A stretch of 64,000 nt of DNA from Pseudonocardia endophytica (GTDB lineage Bacteria > Actinomycetota > Actinomycetes > Mycobacteriales > Pseudonocardiaceae), in assembly GCF_004339565.1 (NCBI RefSeq), contig NZ_SMFZ01000002.1:1116001-1180000 (forward strand). Reading direction: 5' to 3'. Within the stretch, counting starts at the first letter, position 1. The number at the start of each line of letters is the position of its first letter. The notes below the pieces were generated by a model. That model was not told the origin of the DNA, made no database searches, and saw nothing but the letters and a program-made list of their open reading frames with translations. The position numbers and the translations under genes were made by a program. Positions 1 to 6,860 of the stretch are shown here, in pieces.

Positions 1-716
1 GCGAGGTCGTGGCGCTCGCGCTGCCCGCGCTGCCGGAGCTGGCGACGAGCCCGTCGATCCTGGACGGCGTCTCGTCGGACGTGCCAGGGGCGCCGTCCGG
101 GACCGCGATCCGTCCGGACGTGTCGGTCGAGCTCCTGCCCGGCTCGGGGGTGGCCCGGGTGAGCGTCCGCAACGACGACCCGGACACGGCCGCCGCCCTG
201 GCCCAGGCCTTGGCCGCCCGGATCGAGGCGTCCCGACCGCTCGCCCCGGCCGGCACGCTCTCGCCGGTGGACGCCAGGGCCGTCGTCACCGAGGTCTCCC
301 CGGGTACGACGATCGGTGCCGCCCTCGCCCTGCTGGCCGGGCTCGTCGCGGCGGCCGTCGTCGCGGCGCTGTTGCTCCCGCGCAGGCGGTCGGTTCCGCA
401 CGCGGCCCTGCTGCGCGCCGTCACCGCGACCGGTCGGGCCCCGGTGGCCGTGCTCGACGTCGCCGACCCGGTGCTGCGCGAGCGCCTGAGGCTGCTCGCC
501 GGGGACACGGTCCCGCGCGTCGTCGCGGCGGGTCCCGGGCTGGAGGACCCGGTCCGGGCGCTGGCCGCCGATCTCGAGGCGTCGCGTCCCGAGCCCGGCG
601 GGCGACGTCCGGTCGTCGCCGTCGCGGACCGTCGGCGGACCGGGACCGGCGACCTGACCGGCACCGTCGCGGCGCTCCCCGCCGACGCGGACCTCCTCGC
701 GGTGGTGCTCGTCTAG
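1..716 (+). CDS. Wzz-like chain-length protein, C-terminal part (cut by window edge)
   Basis: The reading frame is open to the left edge (codons from base 3), so the N-terminus lies outside the window; a GTG at 9 is internal. The 237 visible residues align along their whole length with the protein at 11685-12698 (shared stretches EVV-LA-P, SVELL-GSGVARVSV, LAPAG, LIAGLVAA-like). Visible parts are the end of the periplasmic Wzz region, one membrane segment (about residues 105-125 of the visible part) and a cytoplasmic tail. The tail ends in a hydrophobic strand (LLAVVLV) and resembles a bacterial tyrosine-kinase fold without a Walker A loop. The inferred role is control of polysaccharide chain length or export. 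No tyrosine-rich tail is seen. The family call rests on the paralogue, not on a strong signature. Confidence 0.6.
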   Translation, partial: EVVALALPALPELATSPSILDGVSSDVPGAPSGTAIRPDVSVELLPGSGVARVSVRNDDPDTAAALAQALAARIEASRPLAPAGTLSPVDARAVVTEVSPGTTIGAALALLAGLVAAAVVAALLLPRRRSVPHAALLRAVTATGRAPVAVLDVADPVLRERLRLLAGDTVPRVVAAGPGLEDPVRALAADLEASRPEPGGRRPVVAVADRRRTGTGDLTGTVAALPADADLLAVVLV

Positions 717-860
717 GCGCCGGCCGAGCGGGGACACCTCCCGTCGGCCCGGCTATCACACTGTCGTAACCCGCCTTCCGTATGGTCGACTACAGGCAGC
801 CGTCCGGTCGCGTGTACCAGCCGGGTGGCAGCGCCGAGTCGCTCCCCCGGAGGTGGTCGC

Positions 861-1475
861 GTGCCGTACCGACAACCGGTCCCCAGCGGTGCCGACCTCG
901 AGGTCGTCGACGATCTCGATACGGGGACGGCACTGCGGCCCGCACCGGACCCGGGTGCGGTGCCCCCGGGGTCGAGGGTCCTGCTGCTGAACGCGAGTTT
1001 CGAGCCGCTGGCCGTGGTCACCGCGAAGCGTGCGATCGTGCTGCTGCTCTCCGGCAAGGCCGAGTGCATCCAGGAGGCGCTCGAGGGCGCCGCCTTCCGC
1101 TCGGAGAACCTGTCGCTCCCCGCGCCGTCCGTCATGCGGCTGTCCCGCTACGTGCGCGTGCCGTACCGCCGCGCCGTCCCGATGACCCGCGCGGGCGTGC
1201 TCCGCAGGGACGCCCGCCGCTGCGCCTACTGCGGCCGCCGTGCCGACACGATCGACCACGTCATCCCGCGCAGCCGCGGAGGCGTGCACAGCTGGGAGAA
1301 CTGCGTCGCGGCCTGCCGGGCCTGCAACTCGCGCAAGGCCGACCGGCTCGTCGAGGAGCTGGGCTGGACGCTGCGCGTGAAGCCCGCGCCGCCGTCGCGC
1401 AGTGCGGGTGGTGTCCTGGTGCTGGCCGTCGAACCGCTCCCGGCGTGGGAGCCGTGGCTGAACGTCGCCGCGTGA
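861..1475 (+). CDS. HNH endonuclease family protein
   Basis: The 204-aa product carries a C-terminal HNH nuclease domain. It has a CAYC zinc knuckle, then the catalytic DHVIPRSRGG segment (DH plus the following His/Asn positions HSWEN) and a second knuckle CRACN. This is the layout of the common actinobacterial McrA/RRXRR-type stand-alone HNH proteins, which act on DNA in the cytoplasm; the biological target is unknown. I chose the GTG at 861 because GGAGG lies at 849-853 with 7 nt spacing. A longer start at GTG 825 is possible but has no such site. It is a single gene between unrelated neighbours and convergent with the next gene, three bases away. Confidence 0.85.
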   Translation: MPYRQPVPSGADLEVVDDLDTGTALRPAPDPGAVPPGSRVLLLNASFEPLAVVTAKRAIVLLLSGKAECIQEALEGAAFRSENLSLPAPSVMRLSRYVRVPYRRAVPMTRAGVLRRDARRCAYCGRRADTIDHVIPRSRGGVHSWENCVAACRACNSRKADRLVEELGWTLRVKPAPPSRSAGGVLVLAVEPLPAWEPWLNVAA

Positions 1476-1478
1476 GGA

Positions 1479-2480
1479 TCACCAGCTGATCCGCGCCGCC
1501 ACCGGCAGGTGGTCGCTGCCGGTGGCGGGCAGCGACCACGCCGCGTCCGGCTGCACGCCCCGGACCAGGATCTGGTCGATCCGGGCGACCGGGAACGGCG
1601 TCGGCCAGGTGAAGCCGAGTCCGTCCCCGGCCGCGACCTGCACGGACGTCGTCTGCGACGAGAGGTCGTCCAGAGCACGGTCGTCGAGCGTTCCGTTCAG
1701 GTCGCCGAGGACCACGACCCGCTCGACGGGCTCCGCGCGGACGGCCGCGGCGAGCGCCTGCGCACCGGCGTCCCGGTCGGCCGTCCAGAAGCCGTTGATC
1801 GGGAAGATCCGCACGGACCCGAGGTGCGCGACGTACACGGCGAGCGGCCCGCGCTCGGTGGCGACCGTCGCGCGCAGCGCCCGGGTCGAGTCCATCGCGA
1901 CGTCGACGGGGCGCACGTCGGAGAGCGGCAGCCTGCTCCACAGCCCGACGGTGCCCTGTGCGACGTGGAACGGGTACGCCGTCGCCAGCTCCCGCTCGTA
2001 GACGCCCCTGACCTGCGGGTCGATCTCCTCGAGCGCCAGCACGTCGGCCCCGGAGGCGGCCAGCGCGCGGGCCGTGCCCGCCGGGTCCGGGTTGTCCGCG
2101 CTGACGTTGTGGCTCGCGACGGTGAGATCGCCACCGGGATGGGACCGGTCGCCCAGCAGACCACCGAACAACGAGAGCCACACCGTGATCGGCAGCAGCA
2201 GCGCGACGAGCGCGGACGCGGACCGGCGCACCAGCGCCCCGACGAGCACGACCGGGATCACCAGCCCGAACCACGGGAGCACGGTCTCGACCAGGCTGCC
2301 GACGTTCCCGAGCCGGTCGTGGCACGGCGAGATCGGGGTCCCGGCGTCGCTCGTGCAGGCGTTCGGGATCCGCGCGTGCAGCGCCATGACCAGTCCGGAC
2401 AGCAGCGCGAGCGCGGCGAGGACCAGGCCCCGCCGCCAGAGGCCCGCCCGCCTCGCGGGGCGGACGTCGGTCGTCGTCAT
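1479..2480 (-). CDS. Endonuclease/exonuclease/phosphatase (EEP) family membrane protein
   Basis: The 333-aa product begins with a membrane segment (about 16-34). Two more hydrophobic stretches (about 65-85 and 88-106) give an N-terminal membrane module. The C-terminal about 215 residues are an EEP-fold metal-dependent hydrolase: SHNV near the start of the domain, EEID (metal-binding Glu), HLGS, GDLNGT (the conserved D-x-N) and the terminal SDHLPV motif. Such membrane-anchored EEP proteins of actinomycetes are presumed to place the catalytic domain outside the cell, where they hydrolyse phosphodiesters or nucleic acids; the substrate is unknown. The ATG start (2480) lies in an 86-bp divergent promoter region shared with the response regulator. 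Confidence 0.85.
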   Translation of the reverse strand: MTTTDVRPARRAGLWRRGLVLAALALLSGLVMALHARIPNACTSDAGTPISPCHDRLGNVGSLVETVLPWFGLVIPVVLVGALVRRSASALVALLLPITVWLSLFGGLLGDRSHPGGDLTVASHNVSADNPDPAGTARALAASGADVLALEEIDPQVRGVYERELATAYPFHVAQGTVGLWSRLPLSDVRPVDVAMDSTRALRATVATERGPLAVYVAHLGSVRIFPINGFWTADRDAGAQALAAAVRAEPVERVVVLGDLNGTLDDRALDDLSSQTTSVQVAAGDGLGFTWPTPFPVARIDQILVRGVQPDAAWSLPATGSDHLPVAARISW

Positions 2481-2519
2481 GCACCCAGTCGACCGCGCGC
2501 GACGTTGCCGGCGCGTATG

Positions 2520-2533
2520 CGTATTCCGATACG
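2520..2533. promoter_or_regulatory. CGTAT-TCCG-ATACG palindrome in divergent promoter
   Basis: A perfect 5-bp inverted repeat with a 4-bp spacer sits midway in the 86-bp gap between the divergent EEP gene and the OmpR-type regulator. A possible -10-like TACGAT follows at about 2556. The position suggests an operator or autoregulatory site; no binding protein can be assigned from sequence. Confidence 0.35.
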
Positions 2534-2566
2534 TCGGCGATAGGTGCCGGAACCTACGATCGCGGG

Positions 2567-3226
2567 GTGCGGGTGTTGGTTCTGGAGGACGAACCGCTCC
2601 TGGCCGAGGCCCTCCGCGACGGCCTGCGCCGGGAGGCGATCGCGGCCGACCTCGCCGGTGACGGGCACGCCGCGCTGGAGCTGCTGGCCGTCAACGACTA
2701 CGACATCGCCGTCCTGGACCGCGACGTCCCCGGCCCGTCCGGTGACGAGGTCGCGGCCGGCATCGTCGCGTCCGGCAGCGGGATGCCGATCCTGATGCTC
2801 ACCGCCGCCGACCGGATCGACGACAAGGCCGCCGGGTTCGAGATCGGCGCCGACGACTACCTGACGAAACCGTTCGCGTTCCGGGAGCTCGTGCTCCGGT
2901 TGCGCGCGCTGGACCGCAGGCGCGCGCACAGCAGGCCGCCGGTGCGCGAGATCGCCGGTCTGCGTCTCGACCCGTTCCGCCGCGAGGTGCACCGGGACGG
3001 CCGCCACGTCGCGCTCACCCGCAAGCAGTTCGCCGTGCTCGACGTCCTCGCCGCGGCCGACGGCGGCGTGGTCAGCGCCGAGGAGCTGCTGGAACGGGCG
3101 TGGGACGAGAACGCGGACCCGTTCACGAACGCCGTGCGGATCACCGTCTCCGCGCTGCGCAAGCGGCTCGGCGAACCCTGGATCATCACGACCGTGCCGG
3201 GCGTCGGGTACCGGATCGACGGATGA
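2567..3226 (+). CDS. OmpR/PhoB-family response regulator
   Basis: The 219-aa product has an N-terminal receiver domain (1-115): acidic pair EDEP near the N-terminus, phospho-acceptor Asp in AVLDRDVPG, Thr/Ser switch region MLTAAD and the invariant Lys in YLTKPF. A winged-helix Trans_reg_C domain follows (about 125-215), ending in TTVPGVGYRI. It acts as a DNA-binding partner of the downstream histidine kinase, with which it overlaps by an ATGA junction (stop 3224-3226, next start 3223). The start is GTG. The regulated genes are unknown; the divergent EEP gene is the nearest candidate. Confidence 0.92.
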   Translation: MRVLVLEDEPLLAEALRDGLRREAIAADLAGDGHAALELLAVNDYDIAVLDRDVPGPSGDEVAAGIVASGSGMPILMLTAADRIDDKAAGFEIGADDYLTKPFAFRELVLRLRALDRRRAHSRPPVREIAGLRLDPFRREVHRDGRHVALTRKQFAVLDVLAAADGGVVSAEELLERAWDENADPFTNAVRITVSALRKRLGEPWIITTVPGVGYRIDG

Positions 3227-4386
3227 CCAGGCCTCCCGGCCTCAGCGTCCGCCTGAAGCTCACCCTCAGCTACGCCGGGTTCCTGATGCTGGCCGGTGTG
3301 CTGCTGCTGGCCGCCGTGCGGCTGTTCCTGCTCCGTGACATGCCGCTGGGCCGGTTCCTCCACGAGCCCTCGGACTTCCTGCGGGTGTTCACGCCCGGGA
3401 ACTTCGGCCCGATCATCTTCGGCCCCGCCGCGATCCTCGTGCTGGCGTTCCTGCTGGTCTTCGGCCTCGTCGGAGGGTGGTTCCTGGCCGGACGGATGCT
3501 CGCCCCGCTGGACCGGATCACCGAGGCCACCCGGATCGCGGCGACCGGATCGCTCACCCACCGGATCCACCTGCCGGGCCGCGACGACGAGTTCCGCGAG
3601 CTCGCCGACGCGTTCGACGCGATGCTGGCCCGGCTCGACGCGCACGTCGCCGAGCAGCGCCGGTTCGCCGCCAACGCGTCGCACGAGCTGCGCACCCCGC
3701 TCGCCGTGTCGCGGACGCTGCTCGACGTGGCCCGCGCCGACCCGGACCGCGACACCGAGCAGCTGATCGAGCGCCTGCAGGCCGTCAACACCCGCGCGAT
3801 CGATCTGACCGAGGCGCTTCTGCTGCTCGGCCGTGCCGACCAGCGGTCGTTCACGCCGGAACCGGTCGACCTGTCGCTGCTGGCCGAGGAGGCCGCCGAG
3901 ACGCTGCTGCCGCTGGCCGACTCGCGCGCCGTCACGATCTCCACCGGCGGCGACGTCGCATGCACGTCCGGGTCGCCCGCGCTCCTGCTGCAGTTGACGA
4001 CGAACCTCCTGCACAACGCGATCGTCCACAACGTCCACTCCGGAACCGTGTGGGTGACGACCTCCGCCGGACCACGGACCGTCGTGCTCGCCGTCGAGAA
4101 CACGGGGGAGGAGCTGGCCCCGGACGTCGTCCCCACGCTCGTCGAACCGTTCCGCCGTGGTGCCGACCGGGTCCGGACCGCTCACGCCGTCGACCGGGCG
4201 CGCGTCGACCGGGCCGCCGATCGCGTCCGCGCCGACCACCGCGCCGATCACACGGGCGTCGGGCTCGGGCTGGCGATCGCCCGATCCGTCGCCGCGGCGC
4301 ACGACGGGACCCTGGTGCTCGCCCCGCGTGCCGGCGGGGGGCTCCGCGTGACCGTCGAACTGGCCGTCGGACCACCGGTCGGGTAG
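3223..4386 (+). CDS. Two-component sensor histidine kinase
   Basis: The 387-aa membrane kinase has TM1 (about 9-33), a short extracytoplasmic loop, TM2 (about 60-87) and a HAMP linker. The HisKA dimerisation helix carries the phospho-His in ASHELRTPLA, and the HATPase_c domain has an N-box (LLHNAIVHN), VENTG and GVGLGLAIA. The ATP-lid region contains an unusual Asp/Arg-rich insert of roughly 25 residues (DRARVDRAADR and similar, about 4170-4250) just before the GVGLGL loop. The ATG overlaps the regulator's stop codon, so the two are co-translated. The short sensor loop (about 25 residues) suggests sensing within or at the membrane; the signal is unknown. Confidence 0.92.
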   Translation: MTRPPGLSVRLKLTLSYAGFLMLAGVLLLAAVRLFLLRDMPLGRFLHEPSDFLRVFTPGNFGPIIFGPAAILVLAFLLVFGLVGGWFLAGRMLAPLDRITEATRIAATGSLTHRIHLPGRDDEFRELADAFDAMLARLDAHVAEQRRFAANASHELRTPLAVSRTLLDVARADPDRDTEQLIERLQAVNTRAIDLTEALLLLGRADQRSFTPEPVDLSLLAEEAAETLLPLADSRAVTISTGGDVACTSGSPALLLQLTTNLLHNAIVHNVHSGTVWVTTSAGPRTVVLAVENTGEELAPDVVPTLVEPFRRGADRVRTAHAVDRARVDRAADRVRADHRADHTGVGLGLAIARSVAAAHDGTLVLAPRAGGGLRVTVELAVGPPVG

Positions 4387-4393
4387 CCGGAAT

Positions 4394-4460
4394 CCGGCTG
4401 ACATGGCACACAGGGCTGTTCGATCATGGCCTGAACAGCCGTGAGCGCCATGTCAACCGG
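4394..4460. repeat. Long imperfect inverted repeat (hairpin)
   Basis: Two 23-nt arms (4399-4421 and 4433-4455) are complementary except for four positions and surround an 11-nt loop. CCGG on both outer sides extends the pairing to 4394-4460. It begins 8 bases after the histidine kinase stop. It may terminate the two-component operon, although no U-tract follows; its length also fits a small mobile or cruciform element. Confidence 0.7.
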
Positions 4461-4578
4461 GGAGAGGCGCGGCGGTCGTCGAAAAGCCGCGGAGCGTTCG
4501 ACGGGCGGCGGTACGCTTCCGCGCATGCCTGGTTGACGCAGCTCCTCGCTCCCGGCCCGTCGGCTCGCCGCGATCGCG

Positions 4579-5778
4579 GTGACGTGGCAGGCCCTGCACT
4601 ACGCGGTGCCGATCTTCTGGCTCTACGCGTTGCTGTTCGACGAGTCCGGCCTCGGCGTCGGCGAGATCTCGCTGCTGTTCGCGCTGTGGTCGGCGGCAGG
4701 CATCGTGCTCGAGATCCCGTCCGGTGCGCTGGCCGACCGGTGGTCGCGGCGTGGGTCGCTGGTCGCCAGCGGGCCGGTGATCGCGGCCGGGTTCGCGGTG
4801 TGGACGGTCTGGCCGACGTTCACCGGGTTCGCGGCCGGGTTCCTGCTGTGGGCCGCCGGCGGTGCGCTCGCGTCCGGATCGCTCGAGGCGCTGGTCTACG
4901 ACGGGCTGCTGGTCGCCGGGGAACCGGACGCGTACGCGCGGGTCAACGGCAGGCTGAACGCCGTCGCCCAGCTCGCGCAGGTGCCGGGCGGTCTGGCCGC
5001 GACGGCGTTGTTCGAGCTCGGCGGGTACGCGCTCGTGGGGTGGGTGAGCGTCGGGGTGTGCCTGGCGTCGTCGCTCCCGGCGCTGGCGTTGCGCGACGTC
5101 CGCCCGGAGGACGCCGACGCCGACGCCGACACCGACTCCGACACCGACTCCGACACCGACTCCGATGCCGGCGAACCGGGCTGGTTCCGCGAGCTGACCG
5201 ACGGTGTCCGGTCGGCGGTCCGCACGCCCGGCCTGCGGACGGCGGTGCTGGCGGTCGCGGTCCTCGGCGGTGTCGACGCGTCGGAGGAGTACTTCCCGCT
5301 GCTCGCCGCGGACGCCGGGATCCCGGTCGCCGTCGTGCCGCTGGCACTGCTCGTGGTGCCGGTCGTCGGCGCGCTCGGGTCGTGGGCCGGCGGACGGCTG
5401 GCGCGACGGCGGTGGTCGCCGTCGGCGCTGCTCCTCCTCGCCGCGATCGGGCTCGCCGTGACCACGGTGGGTGACCGGACCGGCCTCACCGGCATGGCCG
5501 TGTTCTGGGGCGCGTACCAGGCCGTGCGGGTGTGCACCGAGACGCGTCTGCAGGACCGGATCCGCGGACGGGCGCGCGCGACCGTCACCTCGGTCGCGTC
5601 GTTCGGCACCGAGCTGTCCGGCATCGTCCTGTTCGGAGCGTGGGCGCTGGGTGGGCCCTTGCTCGTCGCGGCGGCGACGGCCGTGTGCCTGCCGTTGTTA
5701 CTCGCCATTCGGCCGAACCGAGACGACCGCGAGATACGAAACATGGAGGCATCGGTTTACGATGAGCCATCAGGGTGA
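4579..5778 (+). CDS. MFS transporter
   Basis: The 399-aa protein has about 11-12 predicted membrane helices and the major-facilitator loop 2-3 motif (DRWSRRG at about residue 53). Between the two six-helix halves is a hydrophilic loop made of Asp-Ala/Asp-Ser/Asp-Thr dipeptides encoded by a short 12-bp tandem repeat (about 5113-5165). The substrate is unknown; drug or sugar efflux is typical of this branch. The start is uncertain. An ATG at 4525 in the same frame is followed three codons later by an in-frame TGA (4534-4536), after which the frame stays open into TM1. The GTG at 4579 is the first usable start and lacks a ribosome site. The gene may therefore carry an N-terminal nonsense change. 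Confidence 0.8.
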   Translation: MTWQALHYAVPIFWLYALLFDESGLGVGEISLLFALWSAAGIVLEIPSGALADRWSRRGSLVASGPVIAAGFAVWTVWPTFTGFAAGFLLWAAGGALASGSLEALVYDGLLVAGEPDAYARVNGRLNAVAQLAQVPGGLAATALFELGGYALVGWVSVGVCLASSLPALALRDVRPEDADADADTDSDTDSDTDSDAGEPGWFRELTDGVRSAVRTPGLRTAVLAVAVLGGVDASEEYFPLLAADAGIPVAVVPLALLVVPVVGALGSWAGGRLARRRWSPSALLLLAAIGLAVTTVGDRTGLTGMAVFWGAYQAVRVCTETRLQDRIRGRARATVTSVASFGTELSGIVLFGAWALGGPLLVAAATAVCLPLLLAIRPNRDDREIRNMEASVYDEPSG

Positions 5779-5859
5779 GGGTCACCGACATGCTCGGTGA
5801 TCGCGTGGTTGGCGCCGGTCACAGTGCCGAAGGTCGGGATCTGACGAGAGGACGAGGCC

Positions 5860-6855
5860 ATGGGACGCCACCGACGGGGTCGCCTGTCGAGAGCCCGCAT
5901 GACCGGTCTCGGCGGACTCGTCCTTCTGGTCGCGGCGGGTGCGCTCGCCCTCGCGCCGGTCGCCGGCGCCCAGGAGCCCACCGGCAAGGTCCGTCTCGGT
6001 CACCTCTCGCCGAAGACGCCGGGCGTGGACATCACGCTGTCCGGCCCGGAGGGGCCGACCTCGGTGGACCAGCGGGTCGGCAGCGGGGTCGCGTACGGCG
6101 CCGTCACCGACTACCTGAACCTCGTCCCCGGCCGTTACTCGATCGCCATGCGCCCCGCGGGCTCCGCCCCGGACGCGGCGGCGCCGCTGTCCGCAGGCCT
6201 GCAGATCGCGCCCGGCTCGGCGCAGACGCTCCTGTTCTTCGACAACGGCTCGGGCGGCTCCGTGCGCGGCGAGCTCGTCGACGACGACCTGTCCGCGCCC
6301 GGTACGTCCGACGGCAAGGTCCGCCTGGTGCAGGGCGCCGAGGGCATCCCGCCGGTGCAGGCGCTGGCCGTCGACGGTCCCCGCCTGGCCACCGACCTGG
6401 CCTACGGCACGGTCACCGACTACTCGACGGTCGCGGCGAAGACCTGGGACGTCCGGCTCAGCGCCGGTGGGGCCACGGAGGCCGCGCAGCTGCCGGTCGG
6501 CGGCGGGTCGGTCAACACGGTCGTCCTCACGAAGGACGCGAGCGGCAAGCTCGCCGCGAGGCCGCTGACCGACGTCGCGGGCCTGCCGGTGTCGGGCCCG
6601 CAGAGCGGCGCCGCGGCGTCCGGCCCGTCCGGTGCCCCGGCCAACGGCGCCGGGCCCGCCGCGCCGGCCCCCGCCGCTCCGAAGGCGCCCGCGCGCCAGA
6701 TCCCGGTCGGCGGCGTGCCTGCCGGTGGCGGCGGCACCGCGGAGAACGACAGCGGCCCGGGTCTGCTCCCGATCGTGTTCGCCGTCGCGGCCGCGCCACT
6801 GCTGGCCTACTCCGTGTCCTCTGTGGCCGCCGCGGCCCGACGGCGTCGCGGCTGA
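5860..6855 (+). CDS. Secreted/membrane-anchored DUF4397 protein
   Basis: The 331-aa product has a signal peptide (hydrophobic about 17-38, cleavage near AGAQE). Two consecutive DUF4397 repeats follow (about 42-140 and 148-235), each with the V-R-L/V-H-like start and a VTDY-N/S-V-x-G/A segment. Then come a Pro/Ala/Gly-rich linker and a C-terminal hydrophobic helix ending in an Arg-rich tail. This looks like a wall-spanning protein with a sorting-like tail, but no LPxTG or LAxTG pentapeptide is visible. The class F sortase gene starts 5 bases downstream, and the two genes are a recurrent actinobacterial pair. The start is ATG with GAGGACGAGG just upstream. Confidence 0.85.
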   Translation: MGRHRRGRLSRARMTGLGGLVLLVAAGALALAPVAGAQEPTGKVRLGHLSPKTPGVDITLSGPEGPTSVDQRVGSGVAYGAVTDYLNLVPGRYSIAMRPAGSAPDAAAPLSAGLQIAPGSAQTLLFFDNGSGGSVRGELVDDDLSAPGTSDGKVRLVQGAEGIPPVQALAVDGPRLATDLAYGTVTDYSTVAAKTWDVRLSAGGATEAAQLPVGGGSVNTVVLTKDASGKLAARPLTDVAGLPVSGPQSGAAASGPSGAPANGAGPAAPAPAAPKAPARQIPVGGVPAGGGGTAENDSGPGLLPIVFAVAAAPLLAYSVSSVAAAARRRRG

Positions 6856-6860
6856 GTTCC

